The translations under genes were made by a program, and so were the position numbers. From Rhodoferax sp. PAMC 29310 (lineage in GTDB: Bacteria > Pseudomonadota > Gammaproteobacteria > Burkholderiales > Burkholderiaceae_C), in the NCBI RefSeq assembly GCF_017948265.1, contig NZ_CP072852.1, positions 3,410,001 through 3,474,000 on the forward strand: a stretch of 64,000 bases of DNA, given 5' to 3'. Positions within the stretch are counted from its first letter, which is position 1, and each line of letters starts with the position of its first letter. The notes beneath the pieces were generated by a model. It did no database searches and was not told the DNA's origin. It saw only the letters and a program-made list of their open reading frames with translations. Of this stretch, positions 54,935 through 61,826 are shown piece by piece.

Positions 54935-55726
54935 ATGTTCGTCGAACGCATTTGGACCGGCAACGCATATCGCAATTTCAACTATTTGGTGGCCTGCCCT
55001 GAAACCGGCGAGGCTCTGGCGATTGACCCGCTGGACCATGAGAAAACACTGGCCACGGCGCGCGTCAAGGGCTGGCAAATTACCCAGGTTCTGAACACGC
55101 ATGAGCACCACGACCACACGGGTGGCAATGCGGCCGTTATTGCGGCCACCGGCGCCATGCTGATTGCCCATCACCGCGCGGGAGGACGCATTGCCGGTGT
55201 GGACCGCGGCGTGCAAGCTGGGGACGTCATCAAGGTCGGTAAAACCGTGGAGTTGGAGTGCTTGGATACGCCGGGGCACACTTTTTGTCATATCTGCCTC
55301 CTGTCCCACACGGACCAGCCGGCATTATTCTCAGGCGATACATTGTTCAATGCGGGTGCCGGTAATGTTCACAACGGGGGAGATGTCAATGCACTCTATG
55401 ACACGTTTGTTGATCAAATTGCGCATTTGCCCGACAACACCCAAGTCTTTCCCGGACATGACTACATTGAAACCAATCTTCGCTTCACATTGGATCGCGA
55501 ACCTGACAACGCAGCCGCCATGACGCTGTTGGCCGCTGTGGCAGCGCATGACCCGGACACATCGGCAATTGCCACGCTGGCACAGGAGAAGCTGACCAAT
55601 ACTTTCTTGCGACTTCAAAGTCCCAGTGTCATTGCGCGACTGCGTGATGCCTTTCCGGACCTGGTGGACAAGCCGGACGCGATGATGGTGTTTAACAAAC
55701 TGCGCGAGCTGCGCAACCAATGGTAG
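54935..55726 (+). CDS. metallo-beta-lactamase-fold hydrolase (glyoxalase II-like)
   Basis: Protein of 263 residues with the MBL motif THEHHDHTGG (residues 54-63), GHTFCHICL, SGDTLF and FPGHDY, giving all expected zinc ligands. It resembles hydroxyacylglutathione hydrolase (GloB), which completes methylglyoxal detoxification, but the C-terminal domain is less typical, so the exact substrate is uncertain. A methylglyoxal synthase lies elsewhere in the window (1885). ATG 54935 is preceded by TTGGAG. An in-frame start 90 bases upstream is unlikely. Confidence 0.82.
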   Translation: MFVERIWTGNAYRNFNYLVACPETGEALAIDPLDHEKTLATARVKGWQITQVLNTHEHHDHTGGNAAVIAATGAMLIAHHRAGGRIAGVDRGVQAGDVIKVGKTVELECLDTPGHTFCHICLLSHTDQPALFSGDTLFNAGAGNVHNGGDVNALYDTFVDQIAHLPDNTQVFPGHDYIETNLRFTLDREPDNAAAMTLLAAVAAHDPDTSAIATLAQEKLTNTFLRLQSPSVIARLRDAFPDLVDKPDAMMVFNKLRELRNQW

Positions 55727-55730
55727 AACG

Positions 55731-55866
55731 TCAGCCAACGTTGAGTTGCGCCTTTGCAAAGGCTTCGAAATCCGTCAGTGTCAGAGGGTGACTGAAAAAA
55801 TGGCCCAGTCAGGCGTGACAGCCATCGCTGGCCAGAAAAGTACGTCGCTCGGCGGTTTCCCAGCGT
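55731..55866 (-). pseudogene. remnant of an EAL-domain protein C-terminus
   Basis: The minus strand reads ETAERRTFLASDGCHA, stop (TGA), LGHFFSHPLTLTDFEAFAK to a final TGA at 55733-55731. This matches the last 40 residues of EAL c-di-GMP phosphodiesterases (ETxEQxxFLxxxGCxxxQGxxFSxPL), with a TGA just where an aromatic or Gln codon is expected. Upstream the similarity fades into broken frames up to about 55990. Nothing functional remains. Confidence 0.7.
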
Positions 55867-56000
55867 GGTGAGCCTTTGATGTTGACCACGCAGGGCGACC
55901 AGAGGGCTCTGAACCAGGCCCTGGCGTGCGCGATCCTGATTCAGTTCCGTGTTGATCGTGCGACCCGTTTGTCCAACAAGGTCGTTGATACCGCCGGCAG

Positions 56001-57107
56001 TTATTCAGGCGGCGGTTGTCCGAGAAAAGTGCAGAATGCGGCAAGCTCCTTGTCCAGCGCCACGCCAATAGCGGCGTCGCGGGGAGCTTCGCCACTCACA
56101 AAGCCGAGGTCGACGTTCAGCGCGTCGTCCTTGACCGCCAGATTGGCCCAGCCGATCACTTGGTCACGCCACAGCAGCGGCAGCGCGTAGTAGCCCCGCA
56201 CCCGTTTGGGGGCTGGCGTATACGCCTCAAAGCGATACGCCCATCCCCACAGCAACTCAAAGCGCCGGCGGTCCCATACGACCGGGTCAAACGGTGCCAG
56301 CAGACGCACCACGTCGTTGGGTGCATGGCGCCGCGAGGCGGGCGCCTCGCCTTCAGGCCAGAACCAGGTCACGCCGTCGACATGTGCCGAAGGAAGCCGC
56401 AATTTGGCGCGCTGAAATGCAGCCCTTCGGTGGTCTCGCCACTGGGGAACGCCGCCGCGCAGGTAGCCAATCAACTCGCCCAGCGAGCGCTCCGGCAGCG
56501 GCGCGTACAAGCCGACGATCACATCCACCAAGGCGTCCATCTTGTGCTGGGGGTCGATCTTGGTTTCACCGGCTTCGGGCGTCAGCAAGGGCTGCGCGGC
56601 ATAGGTACGCACCCCGCTCGCGCGCCCGGCAATGCGCAACTGGCCGCGGTGGTGCATGTCGTCCAGCAACTGGGTGCTGATGTTGGACTTGCCGCCAAAC
56701 CAGTTGCGTGCGGAGCCGTGGGCAAAGTGGGCGTCCACCTGGCGCGGGTGAACCACGCCGTTGGCGCGCACATAGTCCAGCACAGCCAGGGCCTGGGTTT
56801 GGCGCTCTGGTGGCCACGCCTCACGGGGCGTGCGTGGGTGCATCAGACTTTGCGTCGCGCGCGGCAGAAAGCCGTAGTTCACAAAGAAATCTTCTTCGAT
56901 GCCAAGTTGGGCGTAGCGCCGCTCCAAGTCGCCCGCGCAGTAGGCTTTGACGCGGTGGCGCAAGATCAGGTCTTGGGCCCGCGCCGGGGCGCGAATAGGG
57001 TCGGCCTGCACAAAACCCAGCCGGTGAATGGCCCGCGCCAGTGTTGTGGGCGTGAACAGGGTACGCGCCACCGCATAGCCGCGCAGTTGATCCAGCGTGA
57101 TCGTCAT
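56001..57107 (-). CDS. YcaQ-like winged-helix DNA glycosylase
   Basis: Protein of 368 residues of the HTH_42/YcaQ family, three winged helices per chain. GFVQADPIRAPARAQDLILRHR near residues 32-52 carries the QxD motif that marks YcaQ/AlkX-type interstrand-crosslink glycosylases (AlkZ has QxQ). YGFLPRATQSLMHPR, RSLGELIGYLRGG and LLAPFDPVVWDRRR are further family marks. It should excise alkylated bases or crosslinks from DNA. It ends near the EAL remnant. Confidence 0.88.
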   Translation of the reverse strand: MTITLDQLRGYAVARTLFTPTTLARAIHRLGFVQADPIRAPARAQDLILRHRVKAYCAGDLERRYAQLGIEEDFFVNYGFLPRATQSLMHPRTPREAWPPERQTQALAVLDYVRANGVVHPRQVDAHFAHGSARNWFGGKSNISTQLLDDMHHRGQLRIAGRASGVRTYAAQPLLTPEAGETKIDPQHKMDALVDVIVGLYAPLPERSLGELIGYLRGGVPQWRDHRRAAFQRAKLRLPSAHVDGVTWFWPEGEAPASRRHAPNDVVRLLAPFDPVVWDRRRFELLWGWAYRFEAYTPAPKRVRGYYALPLLWRDQVIGWANLAVKDDALNVDLGFVSGEAPRDAAIGVALDKELAAFCTFLGQPPPE

Positions 57108-57125
57108 GGCAAGCCGGGACGGGGG

Positions 57126-57833
57126 TCAGTTGCGTGCGGGAATCGCCAGTCCGCGCGCCACGGCGGGGCGGGTCACAAAGGCGGCCAGCGCGCGGGTGAC
57201 ATGGGGAAAGTTTTCAATGCCAACAAGCGCACCGGCCTGGTAAAAGTCCAGCAATCCCCGCACCCACGGGAAGATGGCGATATCGGCAATGGTGTAGTCC
57301 TCTCCCAGAACCCAGGGGCGCGTTTCCAACCGTTGATTCAAGACATTGAGCAAGCGCGTGGTTTCCGCCACATAGCGATCGAGTGGGCGTTTGTCCTCAT
57401 AGTCTTTGCCGGCGAACTTGTGAAAGAAACCCAGTTGCCCAAACATGGGGCCCACGCCGCCCACTTGCCACATCAGCCACTGAATGGTCTCCAGGCGCAG
57501 TGCCGGGTCGCTGGGCAAAAATTGCCCGCTTTTTTCGGCCAGGTACAGAAGAATTGCGCCCGATTCAAACAAAGCAAAAGGCTGACAGCCCGGCCCGTTC
57601 GGGTCCAGAATGGCGGGAATCTTGTTGTTGGGGTTGAGCGCCAAGAAGGCGGGCGACATCTGGTCCTGTTTCTCAAAGTTCACCAGGTGGGGCTCGTAGG
57701 TGAGGCCGATTTCCTCCAGCATGATGGACACCTTGACCCCGTTGGGGGTAGGCAGTGAGTACAACTGCAAACGCTGCGGGTGCTGCGCGGGCCACTTCGC
57801 GGTGATGGGGTGGGTCAGCAGGGTGTCGGTCAT
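57126..57833 (-). CDS. glutathione S-transferase, YghU/YfcG (Nu) class
   Basis: Protein of 235 residues. The N-terminal thioredoxin-like domain has LQLYSLPTPNGVKVSIMLEE, with the T-P-N-G loop typical of Nu-class GSTs (disulphide reductases using glutathione), and LFESGAILLYLAEK. The C-terminal helical domain ends with YTIADIAIFPWVRG and VARGLAIP. ATG 57833 is chosen because upstream in-frame residues are unrelated. It lies just after the YcaQ gene on the same strand, 18 bp upstream of it. Confidence 0.9.
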   Translation of the reverse strand: MTDTLLTHPITAKWPAQHPQRLQLYSLPTPNGVKVSIMLEEIGLTYEPHLVNFEKQDQMSPAFLALNPNNKIPAILDPNGPGCQPFALFESGAILLYLAEKSGQFLPSDPALRLETIQWLMWQVGGVGPMFGQLGFFHKFAGKDYEDKRPLDRYVAETTRLLNVLNQRLETRPWVLGEDYTIADIAIFPWVRGLLDFYQAGALVGIENFPHVTRALAAFVTRPAVARGLAIPARN

Positions 57834-58116
57834 GAACGTCCTTGAAGTCATTGAGGCATACCACTGGATTGGTGTACGTGCCAGTGGATTCATTTTGAAC
57901 TCAACAATAAAAACCTGTGCCATGCAGCACGATGGGCATTGAGTTATGGGGCACGTCGTGATCTTGCCCAATAAAAGCGGGCTCAAGAAGCTATCGAATG
58001 AATATCAGGCTAAATCTGGATGGCCGCCCGAAACTCGCGGAACACTCACTTGCCTTCCCCGGGTATGGGTTAGGCTGACAGAAATGCATCACCCTATTTT
58101 GGAGGGCTCTACAGTC

Positions 58117-58401
58117 ATGAAATCCTGGTTTCAACGCGTCATCCTGTCACGTCGCTGGCTCAGCTTTGTGACTTTGGGGATTGCCTTTTTTGTCTTTGGC
58201 GTCGGCTCGCTGAACTTGTTTTTTGTGGCCCGCGCCAATCTCAATTTGATTGCTCGCCATGGCTGGCAGGCATTGATGGATGGCGGTGCACAGCAACTGC
58301 TGGAGGTGCTGGCGACCGGCTACCTGAGCATGCTCGCCTACGTCGTGTTCAAGGCCTGCGAGGCCAGCCTTGTGCGGGGTTTGTTGGACCCTGGCGAGTA
58401 G
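58117..58401 (+). CDS. small conserved membrane protein
   Basis: Protein of 94 residues with two membrane helices (about 15-38 and 60-80) and a basic N-terminus (MKSWFQRVILSRR). GGAGGG lies about 12 bases before the ATG. I cannot assign a family or function. The 283 bp before it, between the divergent GST start and this gene, hold no other gene. Confidence 0.6.
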   Translation: MKSWFQRVILSRRWLSFVTLGIAFFVFGVGSLNLFFVARANLNLIARHGWQALMDGGAQQLLEVLATGYLSMLAYVVFKACEASLVRGLLDPGE

Positions 58402-58438
58402 GCGGTGCCAGTCGATTCTGGGGTCTTGTCGAACGGGC

Positions 58439-59056
58439 TCAGAGCTTGGGAAGGCGGATGCGGCTGACCATCAGGGAGCCGGACAGGGCAAACAGCAGTA
58501 CCAGTGGGTGCAGCGTAAAGCCGCCAATGATGACTTTGCCCAGCCACATTGACTCGCCCACGGCGCCTTGTGAGGCGGCCCAGGCCAGCAGCATGACGAG
58601 GACAACCGAGGTGGGAATCGGCGTGCCCTCAAAGTATTTCACCTTGTCGCCGCCGTCGGACAGGCTTTCGGCTGTCACGTTGTAGCGGGCCAGGCGCGAG
58701 ACGCCGCAGGCCACAAAACAGGTCAGCACAATGCGGTCATACAAACCCTGCATGCCGCAACCGTAGGCAATCACCGCCGGTGCCACGCCAAACGAGATGA
58801 TGTCGGCCAGCGAATCCAGCTCCCGACCCATGGCCGATGTTTTTTGCCGCCAGCGGGCAATGCGTCCATCCAGCACATCAAAGACCAGCGCTGCCAGTAC
58901 CAGCGCGCAGGCAAAGTACACATGCTGCACCAAACCGGTTTCCAGGTACGTCATGGTGGAGAACAAGGCCCCCGTGCCACACACGGCATTGCCCAGGGTG
59001 AACCAGTCGGCCAAGTGAAATTCCCGAATCATCGCGAAAGGTTTTTGTGTGTTCAT
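58439..59056 (-). CDS. pssA: CDP-diacylglycerol-serine O-phosphatidyltransferase
   Basis: Protein of 205 residues with about six membrane helices and the CDP-alcohol phosphatidyltransferase signature DGRIAR...GRELDSLAD (DG-x2-AR-x8-G-x3-D-x3-D, residues about 63-85). It makes phosphatidylserine, precursor of phosphatidylethanolamine, at the inner membrane. The short size indicates the integral, type-II enzyme rather than the soluble E. coli type. The GNAT gene is upstream on the same strand. Confidence 0.92.
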   Translation of the reverse strand: MNTQKPFAMIREFHLADWFTLGNAVCGTGALFSTMTYLETGLVQHVYFACALVLAALVFDVLDGRIARWRQKTSAMGRELDSLADIISFGVAPAVIAYGCGMQGLYDRIVLTCFVACGVSRLARYNVTAESLSDGGDKVKYFEGTPIPTSVVLVMLLAWAASQGAVGESMWLGKVIIGGFTLHPLVLLFALSGSLMVSRIRLPKL

Positions 59057-59095
59057 AGCCCCAAGAATACGCCACTTCGACAGCGTTGCCGACCC

Positions 59096-59578
59096 TTAAA
59101 CAGGGGAGACGCGCAGACGCTTGCTCATTTTGGCGTTGGCCAAAATCACGTCGCCCATTGCTACCTGCTGGCGCTGCACCACCTCAAAGCCGCTCAGCAA
59201 AAAGAAAGGCTCGGCCGTCAGGCTCACATCCGCCTGCAACTCGGCCAGTCCCCGGCGCGCGGCTTGCTGGTGAATGTGCGTCATCAAGAGGCGGGCCACG
59301 CCCTGGCCGGCAAAGGCGCTGCCGACAAAAAACTGGTCGATGGTGCCGTCGTCCAGCAACACCGCAAAACCTGCCACGACGCCGCTGGCGTCCGCGATGA
59401 AGGGTGGGTTGCTTTTGATGCGCTCGGCCCAAGGGGCCACGTCATAGGCCTCGGGCGCCCAGGCGGCCAACTGGTCGACCGTGTAGTCCTTGCAGGCAAT
59501 GTCGTGCACTGACGAGTGAAACACTTTGCGCAGCGCGTACTCGTCGCCTCTGCGCATGGCACGCAGGTGCAGCTTCAC
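59096..59578 (-). CDS. GNAT family N-acetyltransferase
   Basis: Protein of 160 residues. The acetyl-CoA-binding motif FAGQGVARLLMTHIHQQA is near residues 93-110, with VVAGFAVLLDDGTIDQFFV before it and SLTAEPFFLLSGFEVV after. It transfers acetyl groups to an unknown amine. It resembles the YafP/ElaA-like branch. It sits between a small zinc-ribbon gene and pssA with short gaps on the same strand. Confidence 0.88.
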   Translation of the reverse strand: MKLHLRAMRRGDEYALRKVFHSSVHDIACKDYTVDQLAAWAPEAYDVAPWAERIKSNPPFIADASGVVAGFAVLLDDGTIDQFFVGSAFAGQGVARLLMTHIHQQAARRGLAELQADVSLTAEPFFLLSGFEVVQRQQVAMGDVILANAKMSKRLRVSPV

Positions 59579-59587
59579 GGCGGGGGC

Positions 59588-59851
59588 TTATCCGCCGATC
59601 ACCGACCAACCGGCGTGGCGGTTGACCTTGTTGTTTTCGTATTCCCAATTGGTGCCACAGCGCTCGCAGCAGTACTTGGTGATGTTCACCTGCCCATGTT
59701 TGTGGGTCTCGGTGCGGTTGGTGCCTTGTACCAACTCGGGGTGACCGGGGGCGCGACGCCAGTTGCGTTGAATGCCGGCGCAGGCCTCGCAGAGTTGCAT
59801 TTTTTGGAGTTCGTGGTGGCGGTTCAGGTCATCGGTCATGGGGGTAGTCAT
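59588..59851 (-). CDS. small zinc-ribbon-like protein
   Basis: Protein of 87 residues with two CxxC pairs (CEAC near 21-24 and CERC near 62-65, the latter preceded by Cys), consistent with one metal site. Sequence is polar and His/Asn-rich. Function is unknown. It precedes the GNAT gene by 9 bases and is probably co-transcribed with it. Confidence 0.6.
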   Translation of the reverse strand: MTTPMTDDLNRHHELQKMQLCEACAGIQRNWRRAPGHPELVQGTNRTETHKHGQVNITKYCCERCGTNWEYENNKVNRHAGWSVIGG

Positions 59852-59976
59852 TTCAGCAATTGAGTGGGGCGACGCGTCAGTGCCGCGGCCATGAAAGGCG
59901 GGCGTGTCGCAGGGGGTGATTGTCGCCGGAGCGTGGCTCGGGCGCTTTCGCTGCCCTGCAGGTGACGAGAATTAGG

Positions 59977-60033
59977 CAAGAAAAAGCTCCCGCCCCTTTC
60001 GGGATATGCGTATAAAGCTATCAAAATGGGAGT
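59977..60033 (-). repeat. mini-repeat copy, diverged
   Basis: On the minus strand CCCATTTTGATAGCTTTATA, GCATATCCC, then GGGGCGGGAGCTTTTTC follow the repeat plan in 20582 with substitutions. Confidence 0.55.
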
Positions 60034-60124
60034 AAAAATACACAGTCGAAAGTAGGTTGGCGGGCACTGAGCGGTGCCCTTCTGTGCAAAATACCTCACC
60101 TGCTTCCCCACAGCCACCTCCAAC

Positions 60125-60844
60125 GTGACCCCCGACCTGTTTGACGACCTGCCCCCACCGCCTGAAAGCACCCAGGACACCCTGGCCCCCGGCGCGGTGA
60201 TTATGCGCGCCTTTGCCCGCTCCCCAGACGTCGAGCTTTTGCAGGCCATTGAGACCGTGCTTGCACATGCGCCGCTGCGCCACCTGCAAACGCCGGGGGG
60301 TTACACCATGTCGGTGGCCATGAGCAATTGCGGTGCGTTGGGCTGGACGTCTGACCCGCAGGGCTACCGCTATACCAGCCGGGACCCGCTCTCTCGTCAG
60401 CCTTGGCCTGCCATGCCTGCCTGCTTCATGGACTTGGCCCAGCGAGCCGCCGCGCAAGCGGGGTATGCGTTCTTTCAGCCCACGGCCTGCCTGATCAACG
60501 AGTACGTGCCCGGCGCCAAGCTCTCGCTGCACTAGGACAAGGATGAACTTGACCTGTCGGCCCCGATCGTCTCGGTCTCGCTGGGTTTGCCCGCCGTGTT
60601 TTTGTTTGGAACGGCCAGCCGCAGCGATCGTCCCCAGCGCTACCGGCTGGTGCATGGCGATGTCGTGGTCTGGGGCGGCCCATCCCGCCTGACCTACCAT
60701 GGTGTGGCCGCACTGGCCGATGGCGAGCACACTCTGCTGGGCCGGCGGCGGCTGAACCTGACATTTCGATGCGCTGCGCCGCCTGACTGGCAGGCTCCTT
60801 ACAGGGGTGAGTTTCTGAAAAATAGGCCTCTAGCGCTTGTGTAG
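60125..60844 (+). pseudogene. alkB: AlkB-like dioxygenase gene interrupted by an amber codon
   Basis: From GTG 60125 the frame encodes the N-terminal half of an AlkB-type Fe(II)/2-oxoglutarate DNA dealkylase (TPGGYTMSVAMSNCG, LINEYVPGAKLSLH), then TAG at 60533-60535, then the same frame goes on with DKDELDLSAPIVSVSLG, LTYHGV and RRRLNLTFR. The stop replaces the Gln codon of the iron-binding HQD motif (CAG to TAG), so the two halves share one catalytic site. All other ligands (His, Asp, distal His) and the two Arg for 2-oxoglutarate remain. The C-terminus runs into a mini-repeat. Recent inactivation or a base-call error. Confidence 0.88.
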
Positions 60845-60875
60845 CGATCGCAAAAAGCTATTTAATCTATAGCAA
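60815..60875 (-). repeat. mini-repeat after alkB
   Basis: On the minus strand GCTATAGATTAAATAGCTTT, TTGCG, then CACAAGCGCTAGAGGCCTATTTTTC. It is the closest match to the consensus in the window and supplies the last codons of the alkB frame. Confidence 0.85.
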
Positions 60876-61148
60876 AGTCAACGCTGCCATTAGCCAGCAG
60901 CAGCGTCTGGCCGACTACCTGCGCGAGCGCTTGCAGTCACTGGCCGATGCCCGTGCCACCTTGGCCCGGGGGAGCGCAAAAGCCATCGACGAGCCCCGCG
61001 CTTCATGACTGCTTCGCCAGGCGCGGATCTCTCGTTCCCTGCGATTTATCAACCGGCGTGAGGGTGGATGGCCTACGCTTGAATCTGCATGTGAATTTAA
61101 ACGGGGTCGCCCCGTCACTTGGCGACCCGCCCTTAGGAGGGACGAGGG
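60876..61148 (+). other. region between alkB and the small ORF
   Basis: No start-to-stop gene is seen, but 60877-61008 is open and reads VNAAISQQQRLADYLRERLQ and on to a TGA, a coiled-coil-like piece that looks like the C-terminal end of a lost gene. At 61104-61128 GGGTCGCC and GGCGACCC form a hairpin just before the ribosome-binding site of the next ORF. Confidence 0.4.
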
Positions 61149-61355
61149 ATGTCTTCGAATCAGCCACCCATCTGCAACTGCCCAGCGTGCCGGATGCAAA
61201 TGCTTACTCAACTGCTGGCCTTACGCGACGCCCTGACTGGGCTGTCTTTAGCCCTTTCGGATTGGCAATTTGAAAGGGACGAAGGCCGCCGACGTGAAGC
61301 GCAGGCCATCACACGGCAACTGATCGAGCAAATGGGTCTTACCCACGGGCCGTGA
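61149..61355 (+). CDS. small hypothetical protein with Cys-rich start
   Basis: Protein of 68 residues: SSNQPPICNCPACRMQM has three closely spaced Cys, followed by an amphipathic helix rich in Leu and charged residues. A strong ribosome-binding segment (TAGGAGGGAC at 61135) precedes the ATG, and a hairpin lies before it, which supports expression. No family is recognised. Confidence 0.5.
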   Translation: MSSNQPPICNCPACRMQMLTQLLALRDALTGLSLALSDWQFERDEGRRREAQAITRQLIEQMGLTHGP

Positions 61356-61376
61356 CGCCCGCGCCCCGTGTCAACC

Positions 61377-61640
61377 TCAATCCGCCTCGAGGTGTGGGGG
61401 CGACAACCCCTCGGCGGGCTCTCCGGTTTCTGGGTCTAGCCAGTCCGCCATGCCAATTTCTCGCTCCATTTCCGGCAGGGTCTCATACGAGTCCAGCTCC
61501 CACAAGGGGTCTTGGTCAGCCAATGCCTTCATGCATTTTGTGACGGGTGCGCGCGCCGCAGTCGGATGCCGCCGGGTTGATGTCTGAGGCTTCGTCGGGG
61601 AGCTGTTGGAGGGGGCGGCATGGCTGTCCTTGAACGTCAA
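61377..61640 (-). CDS. possible small hypothetical protein
   Basis: Frame of 87 residues. The C-terminal half is acidic and protein-like (WELDSYETLPEMEREIGMAD), while the N-terminal half is Ser/Thr/Pro-rich and may be untranslated. A true start could be the internal ATG at residue 37. No family is recognised; it could be spurious. Confidence 0.3.
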   Translation of the reverse strand: MTFKDSHAAPSNSSPTKPQTSTRRHPTAARAPVTKCMKALADQDPLWELDSYETLPEMEREIGMADWLDPETGEPAEGLSPPHLEAD

Positions 61641-61763
61641 GAATAAATCTCGGTTGATTAAGGGTAGGGGACGGTAGTCGCATGGGCTTGATAAATCTCA
61701 AGCGCGCGTCCAGCGATGTCCTTGGAGGGGCCGTAATAGGCAGGCGGGGGGTATTTTTTTGAA

Positions 61764-61824
61764 TGGAAACATGCGCCTAACCCTTATGGATCAAGCGCAA
61801 AAAGCTATCAAAACAGGAGCATCT
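61764..61824 (-). repeat. mini-repeat after glnE
   Basis: On the minus strand GATGCTCCTGTTTTGATAGC, TTTTTGCGCTTG and AAGGGTTAGGCGCATGTTTC follow the repeat plan. It begins directly after the glnE stop. Confidence 0.6.
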
Positions 61825-61826
61825 CG

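Noticed and set aside
56016..57758. 580-codon open frame on the plus strand opposite the YcaQ and GST genes
   Set aside because: It runs across two conserved minus-strand genes, with Arg/His/Gln-rich translation typical of a shadow frame.
40860..60535. TAG read as a sense codon, given in-frame ambers in the UDG-like gene and alkB
   Set aside because: TAG serves as a normal stop in intact genes here (for example the hydrolase ending at 1391, recX, the kinase ending at 25248, and the MBL hydrolase ending at 55726), so genome-wide recoding is not supported.
60877..61008. Coiled-coil-like open segment after alkB
   Set aside because: It has no credible start codon and emerges from a mini-repeat; treated as a remnant only.
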